The notes under the pieces were generated by a model. That model saw only the letters and a program-made list of their open reading frames with translations. It was not told the origin of the DNA and did not search any database. From NCBI GenBank assembly GCA_021234535.1, contig CM037837.1, positions 7,786,218 through 7,850,217 on the forward strand: a DNA stretch of 64,000 bases. The letters run 5' to 3'. This stretch comes from Stichopus chloronotus. Taxonomy: Eukaryota > Echinodermata > Holothuroidea > Aspidochirotida > Stichopodidae. This document shows, in pieces, positions 12,301 to 24,532 of this stretch. Position numbers and translations under genes: made by a program. Position 1 is the first letter of the stretch; the number at the start of each line of letters is the position of its first letter.

Positions 12301-15300
12301 ATCGTTAGGGATAATTGACCATCGCAAATGTACATGTGCGTTGCCGAGCAAAAGAAAAGTGATTAGAGAAATTTGTTTTAACAGTTTTGTCGATTGTTTA
12401 CTACTAGTGTCCCTGTGACGGCTGCCGTACGAGCTTTTTCAAAGCGGTAAGCTGGATGAAAAATGAGAAAAAACTCCGTTTGTCACGGGAAGAGGGGGAG
12501 GGGGGGGGGGGTAAAAAACGGCCTACTAAGCTGGGAACTGAAGTCCGTACGAGGTGAAAGGGAAGAGGGACAAATTGGAGTTTGCAATTCTTCTAGGGAG
12601 TTTTTTTTTAATTAGTCAGATGGCTTCTGTCGGCAACGCCACGTCCACATCTATCTGGACCCGTTGTGCTGATTTAGAACATACTTGAATGGCCATATGA
12701 CAAACTTTGCTACCCTTTACTTGACTTAATTTTGATAGGCTTACAATATGAGACCTTCACGTGCTCATATAATGTCTGCAATATTTCTTCACTATATTAC
12801 ATATAATCATATAGGCCTACTCGAAATAACTATCAAATAATGAACTACCCCCTTTCATTTTACTATTAGTAGAATTTTTTGGGTTTTTTTTTTTTTTTTG
12901 CGTCCTCGCATTCATATTACGAAATGTCCACTTTAATTAAGCAAAAACAAGGCTTAGGTTGTGCTCAAAGTTACCTTTTGCATCCTCTCACATATTTGTA
13001 GTATTCTACAGTCAATGTCATTTAGTTTTCTTTGACCACGTGATCAGTTGGCCACTTAGGCTGGTCTGAATCATCAGTGTATTACGTCACAGGTACGTTA
13101 GTAATAAACCTGCAGTGCACATTTGTACTTGGATGAGTCGAGTTAATGAAGCTGTCAGTCGATAAAACGACAGATGGGTTACCGTGATACATATAAACGG
13201 CAACATACTCATATCAAGGCAGTCCTTGGGACTTTTTTTTGTGTGTGATGTAATTATAGCCGGAAATCCGCATGCACGTTGGCAATGAAACAAGGTCGGA
13301 CAACTGCAATAGGTCGTAATTAATACCACAGTTTCAGATCTGACGTTAAATATCTCATTTTAAAATAAGCCTCAGCATGAAGGGACTTCATGGAACATAA
13401 TCAGCATATATAGATTAACTGAAATGGTTAGTGTTCATACTGTATCACGTAGGTGCTCCGAAGTTATCCCAAAGACTGACCAAATTGTAAAATGGTAGTA
13501 CGCCACCATCTCCGAGGCACGGCTGTCGTTCTCTTTGCAATGTGAACCGCGTAAGCAAAAAAAAAAAAAAGGGGTCTCCCGGTTTTGATCGAGATACTTT
13601 CACTCTAAATTGAATCCGACTTGTCTCGTTAATAGCAATTAGATTTTGTTTATCTTACCGGGGATCTGCAATCGTCTGTGGCTTACAAAAAATTGTGACT
13701 GCCAATGGCGGGCTCTTGCAATAGATCCCTGTTGCACATTGTCACATTACGAATGTCGACTACATTATCATGTCTGAAAAGCGATGATCGAATGTTGACT
13801 CATATCGAATGTGAGGATCATGAATCACTATGTTCCTTGCATACCACATACAATGAGCTTTCATGTGCTGATGTTGCAGTTGAAAACTGTGCGTATTGTT
13901 TTTTATGTACGTGTGTCCTCCTGTAATTTATGAACGGGCATTCGGAGTGTTCTTTGCGTAGGATACTAGCCTTCTCTGATAAACATGTTTGCATGTTTTG
14001 TCTTAGGTCAATTAACCTACGTACCGTGCAGAGCCGCCCCCACATCATGCTTGTAGCTCAGAGCCTCAGAGTGTGTAATGCCAGCCTGTAAATATACAAG
14101 CATGTATGGGGTCATAAATTTTAAATCAACATCACAAAGCAAGACCAACGCTTTGCATTTAACATATACTTAGATCCAGCATGTAAAAACCTATCTTTAC
14201 CGTTGCTCATTACTGTTGGGGTGAATATATTTTTAACCTTTTGTGCTTCATACTACTTCCAAAACTCAATTAATGCAGTATAGGTATCCTTACCCAGTAA
14301 CCGTTTTCCCCTCTCTTCCAACCCCCCGCCACAAGGGGGGGGGGGGGGATGAAAGAGGAGGGAAAGCCGTGCACGTGCAGTGAGTGCCTATAGGCTACCA
14401 TACATGCGATAGAAGTCGGTTAGTTTCCACACATCGAGACTTATAATCTGTGAAGAAGTTACGTTGTGATTCGAGCAGTGACTAACACTGATATACTGTT
14501 TACTTACATGTTATTTTCCTTCACATTAGTTATTAATCTTTAGATCTACCATACCACAGCATCAGTAAGAGGCTTAATTACTTCTTTTGTATACGTGCTA
14601 ATTGTGTTTATCATGTAACGTCCTATCTCGGATTCGTATAGCGGCAGCTGTCAAGCACTTGTTTTGCTACATGATTACGGATTTGTTTATCGTAGAGAGA
14701 AAGCTCACATAACTGCTGCGTGACTATGTATGCATTCGCATTTGCACCCGTAGGCCTAGGTGCTTTGCATTGCTCTGTCAACCTTGTCGGTATGTAAATA
14801 TTCCCTCTGTACTTCAGATTGCATCTCAGCTTGTGAAATGTGAACACACTGACACACACACACGCGCAAAATCCTTCAAAAAAAAAAAAACGTTGCTGGG
14901 AAATATATAAAAGCATACACTATGGTTTCAATATATAAGTCAATAAATACATCAGTATTGCTATTAGAAACACACAAAAAAATGTGAAAAAAATTTTCAA
15001 ATAAAATAAATACTAATGTTATTTCTGTGAATAATATAGGCTTGCAAATTGACTGTAAATTACAATTAAATTTTGACGTCAGTTTATAATCTCGTGATAT
15101 CTAGATCACTGTTAAGAGCTGGTCGTGCATCCCTTGAATTTTTTATCACATTCACAGACAATGGGCAGTACATTGCCGTTGTACTTACAGGGGGTGAAAA
15201 CGAAATTGATAATGTTAATTTTAAACCTATTTTCCTTTGTCTGGTGACATCATGCGAACCCGTGACAGTTTTATTCTCACCGAAGTTTTATTCTTTCAGT

Positions 15301-18300
15301 TCATTTTTCTTGCCGGTGTGTGAGAGCGCCTGATTTTAATTTCCCCTGTGTCAAAATTAATCAAAAATATATACTCATGCAGTGTATATCTGTCATATGA
15401 GAGTGATATCACAATTATAACAAACCACTGAGTTCCACTAAGAATAGCAAATGAACGTTTGCTTGTTTGTTTGAATTTTAATGACAAAAATGTAGAAATG
15501 AAAAGACAATTTTTTTTATTCAAAATCAAGTGTCACCTCATTTTGTGTTTACTGTTTGTTCAAGTTTATAGGTTATATAGAAATCCATTAACGAAAAAGC
15601 TTCGCAGGGGATTTTTCGAGGTCTCGTTGTCAAGGCAACCGATCAATAGTCAGTTAGGCCATAGCTATTGTGTCTTTTGATGGCAAAACAACATAAAGTT
15701 CTTCTGGGTGAAGAAACCAACGTGGATATATATATAGATATGAATCGAATATTCACCGCTTGGAACATATTTACTGTCGCTATGGTAACATCAATCAAAT
15801 ATTTTCTACACAAAGTTGAAAAGGATGACTTTGAACAAGGACGAAGACAAACAACATCATGTCGTTTACACTAATTATGACCTATTTAAGTAGCGACCCA
15901 GTTATTGGTATCCAGCATACGTACTATATTATCTTCGTCAAGTGAATGGTAATTTACACACACTGAGTTCTTAGGGTAGAGGGACGGTCACGGTAATAGC
16001 TGATCATGACTGGACAAAATGGAGAATTTATTGAACCACAAAAAAATGTTTCTACTTAATCCAATGCTCGATGTACTTTTTTTTTCAAATGGACCAAATG
16101 CAACTCAGAATGTTCCATTATTCTGTTTAAATCTGCCAACCGATGTTATGTATAGGATCGAATCGATGTAAGCATAAAGTAACTTACGGTTCCCAAACAA
16201 AATCGAATGAATGGCACCATAAACTGGAATATTTTACAACTTAATTCGAACTTATCGTAAATTCGGTTTTAATCAACCAATTGACTGATTTTCGCTGTGG
16301 TCCTTGTCATCAAATACTTCTAACAATAAATGTACATTTACCCGGCGACAATTCACGAATTTATTAATGTTTTTTTTTTCCCTCCATTTTTTATTTATTA
16401 ATGGTACTGTACTACTTTCTTGTCACAACAAATTCTTGAATTTTGTATGCCGTGACCAACCCATACTTAGCTCCAGTTCTCATGATAAGGACCCTATGGG
16501 GCCAACCATACATCTTGCAGTTGGTTTGACTGTTGCTTTAGTAAAAAAAGAAAACCTACACAAGTCCAGTCTGAGTCATTTAACACAGTTATTGATGCGC
16601 CACAAAAGACACGTGACATCTTCCTCCTTATAAAAGGGGATTTTGGTGTATGGTGTGCACAGCCAAGTATAATAAGAGAATAACGAACCCAATAGGCACG
16701 TTCAAGTCAATGGCTTTTGTTAATTCACAATAGGCCTATACAGCCAGGTCTTCTATACAATGGACCATAGTTACCATGTAGAGGTGATTAACTCCATTCA
16801 GTCAATTTTTTTTACTCCGACCAAACTCTGTTGATATAGATTACTTGTCAAGCAGTAAATTTTAGATTTTCAAGCGATTTCGTTTATCAAGTTATAAGCC
16901 TACTACTTCTTTGTGCTCACACGGGTTTTTTCTTGTGTGTGAAGGCTATGCTATTGAATAGGGTCACTGGTTATGAATTTATTACGGAATATAGTGACGT
17001 AATTATTGTTTGCGTGTGCTTTTGTTTCAGTTTAATTTCTCAATAAGCTTAAAATAGTGTCATTACGATGTAACGAATAACTTTGGCTTAGCCATGGATG
17101 GTGTAGCTTAACGTCATTCGACGAAAGGGTTCGAATGAAATCTACCAGACGTATAGGTACATTTTTACACGTTACCACGGTGTAGGATATACTTGTGGTG
17201 CTAAATTATAGTAGGCGATACACCTTTTGCAAACATGGATAATATTGTAATATCAATGTACCCAAAGGGCCTTCTTGCCCTTGCAAGGCCTCGGCGCTGA
17301 ACCGAAAGCGAGGAGATGAAGAAGGGGTGAGGAGTGGTGAGGGAGGGGACTGGGGGCAGGATGTTATGCCTGATCTGAATTGAAACTGCTGAATATGCAT
17401 TTATGCAACTTTACTTCAATCTCTTTTGAGAGTGTAAAAGAATGTTTAATATAATAAGAATGTTTAATATAATTAATTCGTAAATAAAAGCGCGTGCTTT
17501 ATTGTTATACGTTTTCACCACCGCTACACATGTATACAAAACAAAATAAACACATGAGACAAAACAGATAAAGTAAACATAAGAAAATAAACACAGAAGA
17601 AGCAAAAGAGGTATGGAATACACGAAGTGTCAATGATGCGGTAGTTCATATTCATAATAAGGTTTTTTTTTTTTTTTGGGGGGGGGGTATTTTTGTAAGG
17701 TAATACAGTGCTTCACAATCTTTAACATGGGTGCCATGAGCAAGGTGTTCCAAACATTTCTTGACACATTAATTTCTTTCAGGGCACCGACAGGTATTTG
17801 TTAATCCATTCTCACGTTGCCGGTATTGTTGAGCTTCGCCGTGGATGAACACAGTGATACAAATAAATGCAGACAAAATTTCAATTTACCCAAACGTTGG
17901 GAATTTGAACTTGAAAGCCACCTTGGTCAAAGTGAAAACAGGATTACATGGAATTCTCAATCCTTCAGTGACCGCGGGAAAAATGCCATCTGTTAAAAAG
18001 AAGGAATTAGATAGTTTTTATTGACAATATTTATCAAGTTTATCCCAAGAAAAGAATTAATGAGCCCAAATTTCGGCAGCATTTTTAAACATGCGATACC
18101 TAAGTTTATTTGAGCAGTTTTGTGAAAGGAATAATGAAGCAGAGGAGGTGAGAGTATAGGTATGAATTAAAAAGAAAGATCCTTGGAGCAGTTTTGAAAA
18201 TATTATGCTTTTGTCAGATTTTCAAGGGAGATATGAATTTCAGGACCTTTTACTCACTCTGGCAAAAGAAGAACAAATTCGATGCACCAATTAAATAAAA

Positions 18301-18600
18301 TTCCAGCCATAAACACCAACGGTGCAGAACAAAAGATTCTATAATGAAGTCTGCCCATGATGTTTCATCTTACTTTAGAGAGTGGTACCATTACCATATG
18401 TGTCATGTGTTTGTATAAGGAACAGAGACCACTTTACAAAGGAGTCATTAATTTCATAATTGAAATAAATAACGGTATGCTATTATTTCTCTGAAGTTCT
18501 CCAAGTTCCATGACATCATAATGCACCGACGTAACAGTCTTTCATTCACTCGGTCATAGCCTATGAAGTTAAATATGTAACAATGCTAACATATGTAACA
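9389..18600. other. no gene seen: AT-rich intergenic DNA with poly-C/G runs
   Basis: Visible structure is limited to homopolymer tracts (14 G at 11377-11390, 13 C at 11463-11475, 14 G at 14335-14348, 10 G at 17678-17687), a transposon-end-like CTAGCTACGCCACTG near 11697-11711, and a G-rich repeat-like segment near 17255-17350. None of the short open frames has flanking splice sites and a protein-like composition together. Confidence 0.4.
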
Positions 18601-18609
18601 AAATATGTA

Positions 18610-18729
18610 ACAAATATATAACAATGTTGTATAGGCTAACGTTAATCCATTACTGTTTTTTTTTATTTGAGGTTTTTTTTATTGGTTTTCAGCCGAAGGT
18701 TACTATAATCTGATTTACGTATGTGTGTC
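18610..18729 (+). repeat. local direct repeat, copy 1 (partner 19260-19408)
   Basis: It starts in ATATGTAAC/CAATGTT words, runs through a T-rich stretch and ends in a well-conserved core (18681-18729). That core matches 19360-19408 at about 44 of 48 positions (shared words TTGGTTTTCA, CCGAAG, CTATAATCT, TTTACGTATGTGTGTC). The two copies lie 680 bp apart in the same orientation. Confidence 0.7.
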
Positions 18730-18770
18730 CTATTTACTCTTATTTTCGTAACTCCCTTTGTTTCTTTGTA

Positions 18771-18900
18771 CAGGGGTGGCAACGTAAATAAGCTCTTTGT
18801 GAGCTTCTTGTTGTCATGCCCTCAATCTCCTTCAATTCTGTACATACTCCATGTATGCTGTATGATACTGTCAATTTGAGATTGAAATAAAGTTATAGAA
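18771..18900 (+). repeat. 3'-end-like segment with hairpin and poly(A) signal (possible non-LTR retroelement tail)
   Basis: It begins CAGGGGTGGCAACGTAAATA, followed by a short hairpin AAGCTC-tttgt-GAGCTT (18790-18806). It then has a TGTCATGCCC phrase and ends in AATAAA (18886-18891) just before unrelated sequence starts. Short stem, T-rich tail and AATAAA resemble the 3' end of a truncated retroelement or an old terminal exon. No open frame precedes it, so the identity is an inference. Confidence 0.3.
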
Positions 18901-18915
18901 ACATGCCAACATTTT

Positions 18916-19200
18916 CTGGTGACGTCATAGCAAGTTATATTGTGTTCACGTTTTCAAGAAAACAAATTACCCATCATTATTCCGTCTCATTACTCCTATA
19001 CACAAAACCTGCGTCATTCCTAGCCTTCTTGAATTGTAGTGTTAAGAGGTTGTGTAAGAGATTTAAGTAGCAGATATACTCCACAATGTCAACCTTTGCT
19101 CACCATCAAGCCTATGACCAAACAAATTCGGTTCGAGGGCGTTGTCACGGGGAACACGTCTCAAAATTTCCACCAGTTGAAGCTAAAATCTGAATGGCAT
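18916..19200 (+). repeat. duplicated block, joined copy (partners 21836-22055 and 22787-22860)
   Basis: Bases 18916-19125 match 21836-22055 throughout (CTGGTGACGTCAT, TTTTCAAGAAAACAA, CCATCA.TATTCCGTCTCATTA, TGCTCACCATCAAGCC). Without a gap, 19127-19200 then matches 22787-22860 (TTCGGTTCGAG.GCGTTGTCA, CAGTTGAAGCT). In the second location the two halves are separated by about 730 bp. One locus therefore carries either a deletion or an insertion relative to the other. Confidence 0.75.
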
Positions 19201-19259
19201 CATTAAACATTGTAAAAAGTCCCGACTTTTCTTGCCTTTTAATCACAGTCCATTTACAA

Positions 19260-19408
19260 ATATGTAACAATGTTTTATGGGCTCACTTTATTATAATTTA
19301 TTAGGCCTGCTGTTTTTTTTTTTTTTTTGTTGGTTTTTTTGAGGTTGTTTCCTCCGTTAATTGGTTTTCAACCGAAGATTGCTATAATCTTATTTACGTA
19401 TGTGTGTC
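19260..19408 (+). repeat. local direct repeat, copy 2 (partner 18610-18729)
   Basis: This is the second copy of the T-rich block ending in TTTACGTATGTGTGTC. It lies about 60 bp from the 3' side of the tRNA-Glu gene. The first copy is not followed by a tRNA gene; homology stops at the TGTGTGTC word. Confidence 0.65.
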
Positions 19409-19469
19409 AAAATGATAACATGAAATTAAGTATGGGCACTATGACATCCTTGAAAAACAACTACTTACT

Positions 19470-19541
19470 TTCCCATACCGGGAATCGAACCCGGGCCGCG
19501 TGGGTGAAAACCACGAATCCTAACCACTAGACCATATGGGA
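19470..19541 (-). tRNA. tRNA-Glu (anticodon TTC)
   Basis: The reverse complement folds into a complete 72-nt cloverleaf. The acceptor stem TCCCATA pairs with TATGGGA and the discriminator is A. The D region is TGGTCTAGTGGTTAGGAT, the anticodon arm is CGTGG-TTTTCAC-CCACG with anticodon TTC, and the T arm is CCGGG-TTCGATT-CCCGG. Both internal pol III promoter boxes are intact: the A box around TGGTCTAGTGG and the B box GGTTCGATTCC. There is no intron. A T5 tract on the transcribed strand (AAAAA at 19453-19457 on the plus strand) lies about 12 nt past the 3' end and would serve as the pol III terminator. The sequence is the standard animal nuclear tRNA-Glu type with no disabling mismatch, so it should be functional in decoding GAA/GAG. 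Confidence 0.96.
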
Positions 19542-20086
19542 GAGATAACATAATTGAAACATAACGAAGCCTTCAACAGCTGCATATCACAGCGGATTAC
19601 AGCTGTTAATGGGAAGTGTAGTTATCTAACTTATTGCTAATCAAATATGCGTGCATGCAGAGACAAACGATGAGTCACAGGATTCGTCGTTGATGTGTTG
19701 CTGATTTGATCGACTGGTGTAGTATAGTGTTGCCATTACTTAGCTGCCATCAATTCAGCCAACTAAATGAACTTTAGCATCCTCTAAGCCATGGCAGTCC
19801 CCTCCCCCTTCAATAAAATGAAACAAAAAATAACGAAGAGTAAATAACATTAACTATAAAATAAAGAAGTTTGATTCATATGCCGGCTCTGTGTTCTTTT
19901 GTATATTTTACATAAAGGTAGAGGTTTGAAAACGTTTGTTTGGATATTTTTCCTTTTAGAAGCTTCCTAACTTCGAATAAGAGAGAAAAGTGGAGCAAAA
20001 ATAGTGACTTAATTTATCATTTATGTATTCAGTTGTGTATTAATTATATCCCTCTTTAAGGTCTTTTATATTTTTATTTGCATTCA

Positions 20087-20432
20087 GTAAAAGGGGCTTG
20101 TTGTTTTGATATCATTTAGTGTGTGACAATTTAAGTTTGAAGGAAACTTTGCCGATACTTTTATTCCTGCAGTTACTGAAAATGCATGCGAGAAATGGGG
20201 ATTTTTTTTTTTTGTAAACAGGGGTTGCCTATGGATAATACCTATATGGAAAGTGGCTGGTCACAGATTTGTAATTACTGATTTTGTTCGTTATATCAAT
20301 AATTACCTTATCATTATTGCTTCCATTGTGTGCAGATCTTCAGAATCATTTCTTACCATTTAACATCAACATATGAGTAATGGTGTGACAATTATCGTTA
20401 ATATTACGAACCAACTCAATAAGCCCCTTTAA
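20087..20432. mobile_element. TTAA-type inverted-repeat MITE, family B, degraded copy
   Basis: The right end reads CCAACTCAATAAGCCCCTTTAA (20411-20432). The left end, GTAAAAGGGGCTTGTTG, is a degraded inverted match. The same terminal sequence bounds 42370-42752. The right target site is TTAA; the left has mutated to GTAA. It is about 346 bp long with no ORF. Confidence 0.6.
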
Positions 20433-21143
20433 GTCGACGTTCTCTTCACGATGTTCGTAGAAATGTTGAGCCGAAAAGTTCGCAATCATTACAAAAAGAA
20501 GAATGTTTTATGCTCAATTCAGTATGCGAACAGTTTTCGACAGAGAATTTGGTTAAGTTTCTCAGATTCACACATTTGTGTGTAGAACACGGTGTGATGT
20601 TGACTCTTTCCCACACATTGACAAATATTGACACCTAACTCAATTGAATTCCCTTAGTTTACCATCAACTCTGTGGAAAATTTACGTCACATAACGAAAC
20701 GAACGTATTTCATGTTGTTGAAAAGCTGGCCTGTAAGAAGAATATACAAGAAACGTATTTCCTCTTCAGAGAGGCCAACTATAACGCTATATTTAAGGAC
20801 AATTATAAAGAGGGCTATGGTGTGGTGTAGCTAGCATTAGGCTATTCTTGATTTAAAAATAAAGAAAAAAAAAACTTATCATGACCGAGTTTTCCTGAAG
20901 TTGCAACTTTCATGAAAATCAGTCACAATGTGGGGTTCCATATGGGCCTACCTGAGGCAGATATCATCCAAGATGACCCCCCCCCCTTCCGCCAGGGCCA
21001 CCCACGCCTCCCACACCTTATCGTATGCTTCTGTGTGCTGGTGGACCTGTGACATGAAACACTCATGACGTAACAATGTCTTGCACTAAACAGCTAAATC
21101 TGCGGAACAAGGGAGGCAGGCAAAAGACATCCCTTCCTCACAC

Positions 21144-21174
21144 CACAGAGGGCACAGAGGGCACAGAGGGCACA
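21144..21174. repeat. 9-bp tandem repeat (CACAGAGGG)x3
   Basis: Three exact units plus a partial fourth. It is a simple minisatellite in non-coding sequence. Confidence 0.8.
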
Positions 21175-21835
21175 AAATCCCTCGAATCCGACGAATGTAC
21201 AACGAAGAACATATTTTCATGCCCGTAGGTAAGGTACCGGTACGTGCAATAAACATATAAAGCAAAATGTTGTATTATGGCTTCACAACGAACTTACACG
21301 TGGGCAACTTGTCTCCGATCCTGAATTTTGGCCTATGGTGCAGCCAATAGTTTACACTGAATGTTTACAAAACTTGACTTGTAATATGTTTGCCGTGAAA
21401 TAAATGATGATTGGCATGGTAACGCCTGTCGGTAAGGCTAGCCGACTGTGATTTTTCCTTTGACGACACAAAACAATCTTTTGGGAAGAAAGTAAACTTG
21501 TGATCTCCTTTATAGAATGGATTGGTCGTTACAACTTCAAAGATGAATAGGCGTCACATAAAGATTGAATGCTAAACCGTTTTACGTGCAGGGTAAGTTT
21601 CTGTTGACTTTTCGTACCTTTGATAACGAAGGACTGTCTGCTTTGTTGTATTGAATGTGTCTGACCTTCAAATAATACAAAGACAGGAGCAGAAACATTT
21701 TGTTACCTTTGTTGTATTGCCATCAGACGTGCGAGGAGAACCTCGAAGATAGAAAAAAATGAAAACTTTACTTGCGTCATAATTATGTTAAAATTGGTAT
21801 AAGTGGAAGTTTAAGAATCGTGACGTGAGCGATTC

Positions 21836-22055
21836 CCTGGTGACGTCATGGCAACTTATATTGTGCTCATGTTTTCAAGAAAACAAGTTACCCATCACTA
21901 TTCCGTCTCATTACTCCAATACACAAACCCTACGTCATTCCTACCCTCCTTGAATTGTAGTTCTAAGAAGTTGTGTAAGAGATTAAGGCAGCAGATACTC
22001 GGCAATGTGTCAACCTTTGCTCACCATCAAGCCCATGACCAAGCATATTGGCTAA
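21836..22055 (+). repeat. duplicated block (partner 18916-19125)
   Basis: It shares CTGGTGACGTCAT, TTTTCAAGAAAACAA, TTCCGTCTCATTACTCC and TTTGCTCACCATCAAGCC with the partner, at roughly 85-90% identity by eye. It opens a short frame (21848-22063) that is not preserved in the partner, so the repeat is not under visible coding constraint. Confidence 0.75.
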
Positions 22056-22597
22056 CTGTATAGGTCTTTACGTAAAGAGCTATACATAAACTCAGTTAAG
22101 AAGACACCCTGGCAAGTGGAAGACATTTTCCAGGGTGCACTCCCTCCCCCCCCCCCTTGCTGTTTATGACACCGGTAACATTAAAACATGACCAAAGTCA
22201 CTATGTGGACACATACAACATACAGTTCATAAAAACTCCGTTCCACAACGAGAGCAAATCACATCTTTCGTTACCAAGGATTTTGTAAGGCGCCAATATT
22301 ATGAATCTCATTACCGAAATTCTCAGAAGTAGGCTTAACCCAAAGAGCATCACCTCCTATCCTACCAGATGTAATGCTCACTATGGCAAACCAAGAGCTT
22401 TTCTGCCGTGGGCTTGAACAGGTTTGGCTCGCGAACCGGCTTTAGTATTAAAGTGTACCCCCACAGTCGACGGGGGGGGGGGGGGTTGCACTTGCACACT
22501 TAAAGCGTGAAAGTCATTGTTGACAAGAATACCTCTAAAAGCAATAAATAATGTTATATTGTATTAAGGGTTCATAATATGCAACAAAACTTCACAT

Positions 22598-23046
22598 ACC
22601 AACACTAGATTACGTACATCAAGTGCATAAAAAAGCCACGTGGATCTCTTTTTCGTCGTGTTTTATCACTGATTTTTTTTTACTTGAATGTTGAAGATCA
22701 CAAATTAAAGCACGGATGATGTGAAAACGATTGTAATTATAGGATATTTAGATTGTTTTCGAAAAAAGCGAAGGTGTCGTAGTGATCATTCGGTTCGAGA
22801 GCGTTGTCAAGGGAACACCTCTAAAAATTTCCCCCAGTTGAAGCTCAAAATCAGAATGGTCGACATATAACGAAACTTTTAAATGTTATAATAGGCCAGC
22901 CAAACACCAATCACAAAATAGGAAGGGGAATCTCTGATTTGACGTACCGTACCTTGTACGCACGAGGGGCCTTCGACCGTGGCTTATTTTTGGTATGTAA
23001 GTCAATGGGAGAGATTAAAGGTGGTATGGGATCTTTTGCTGAAGGT
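22598..23046 (+). repeat. tandem duplication unit 1 (about 450 bp)
   Basis: It aligns with 23047-23522 over most of its length. Anchors in order are ACTAGATTACGTACAT, TTTTTCGTCGTG, TTGAATGTTGAAGA, TTTAGATTGTTTT, GAAGGTGT, GTTGTCAAGG, GCTCAAAATC, ATAGGCCAG, CCAATCACA, GGGGAATCTCTGAT, CACGAGGGGCC and GTAAGTCAATGGGAGAGAT. Part of it (22787-22860) also recurs at 19127-19200. Confidence 0.75.
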
Positions 23047-23522
23047 CTCATACCATCATTAGATTATGTACATTTGCGAGATCTCTTAACCCTGGAAAAG
23101 TGCCCACATTGAGCCAATGAGGATCGATTTTTCGTCATGTTTTCAGTCATCATCATTATTCTTCTCTACTTGGATGTTGAAGAGCACCAAAATAAAGAAC
23201 AGATGATGCGAAAATTAGGACGATTGAAGGGGGGATTTAGATTGTTTTAGAAAATCGAAGGTGTTGTAGGCCCCGTGAGTCTTGTCAAGGCGGCGAGAGC
23301 ACCGCTCAAGAGTTTTCACTCCCTCTAGCTCAAAATCTGAAATCAACATACGGAAATTTGTAAATGCCATGATAGGCCAGGCAATTACCAATCACACGAT
23401 AGAGGGGAAATCTCTGATAAGGCTAACCATTGCATGCACTTACGAGGGGCCCTCAAAATTCTTTCTTCGAGTGTGTAAGTCAATGGGAGAGATAAATGGT
23501 GGAGTGGGGGAGGGGGGGGGGG
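23047..23522 (+). repeat. tandem duplication unit 2 (about 475 bp)
   Basis: Second unit, with the same anchor order as unit 1 and more small insertions. It ends in GTAAGTCAATGGGAGAGATAAA and a 12-G run (23512-23523). Divergence by eye is around 25-30%, so the duplication is old. Both units lack a conserved reading frame, pointing to a non-coding repeat. Confidence 0.7.
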
Positions 23523-24460
23523 GCTGAAACATATACGACTTGTCATATGTATCAGTTCCGCGAAAAAGATTGGCGACATTCAATACTGACATAGTTACGG
23601 TCTACGAACAAGCCCCCTCCAATATCAAGATTTATGACGTGGAAGATCTGTTAGGAAACGTTGGGATCATATCTCACAAGACGCAAACCAACGGCTATAG
23701 ATATGTGAACGAAGCAATATTAAAAATTTTGTTTGCTTTTGTCTCTATTTTGAGAATAGACGCAAAGGAACAGATAAACCTAACGATTAAACGGTAATCC
23801 TATACTGTTGTTGTATGCTAGAGTTAAGCTTCGCACTTCACCTGCCGCATGAGCATGTTCTAGGCCTATACATTGTTCAACTTCTCACATAGCGGCAGTC
23901 ATTACCACTGTTGGCCTACGTCATGATTCACGTGCAGATTGCTCCCCAGGGAGACCAAAGTTGTTCGTTGTATGATGATGGCGTGCAGAATTGGAAATTC
24001 CCTCTTCATAGATGATCTGCCATTGTCACGTCCTTACGTCGGTCCTTACTTCTGCATCAAAACTAACCGCAGTTTGGAACTATATTGCGAAATGAGGAGC
24101 CTTAAAGGGTGTTTAAAGTAACAATGTTTTTTTTTTAAATTTCCTCATATATCTTTAAATAGTTACGCAAGGGGAACAATTATTTTCGCTTTGCTGTAGG
24201 GCATCCCTCCTCTCCTCACACACACACGCGCACACACACCCATACATACTTGCGTACATGCATAAACAGAAAACAATGCACGAAATATGAATCCGCAGTT
24301 GAAAACAAATTCGCTGTCTGCTTGGGTATAAATAATCAATGGGGTCGCATGAACCGTCGGTCTTAACGGAATTTCCCCCCCCCCCTTTTTCATACACGTC
24401 AACATTCATTGTATCATTGTATTTACAGTTGTATGACTCACGTATGCCGACATTCCCCCT

Positions 24461-24531
<71 letters not shown>

Positions 24532-24532
24532 A
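24461..24532. repeat. (AAC)24 trinucleotide microsatellite
   Basis: An uninterrupted AAC array of about 72 bp. It generates spurious poly-Thr and poly-Val frames on the two strands. Confidence 0.97.
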
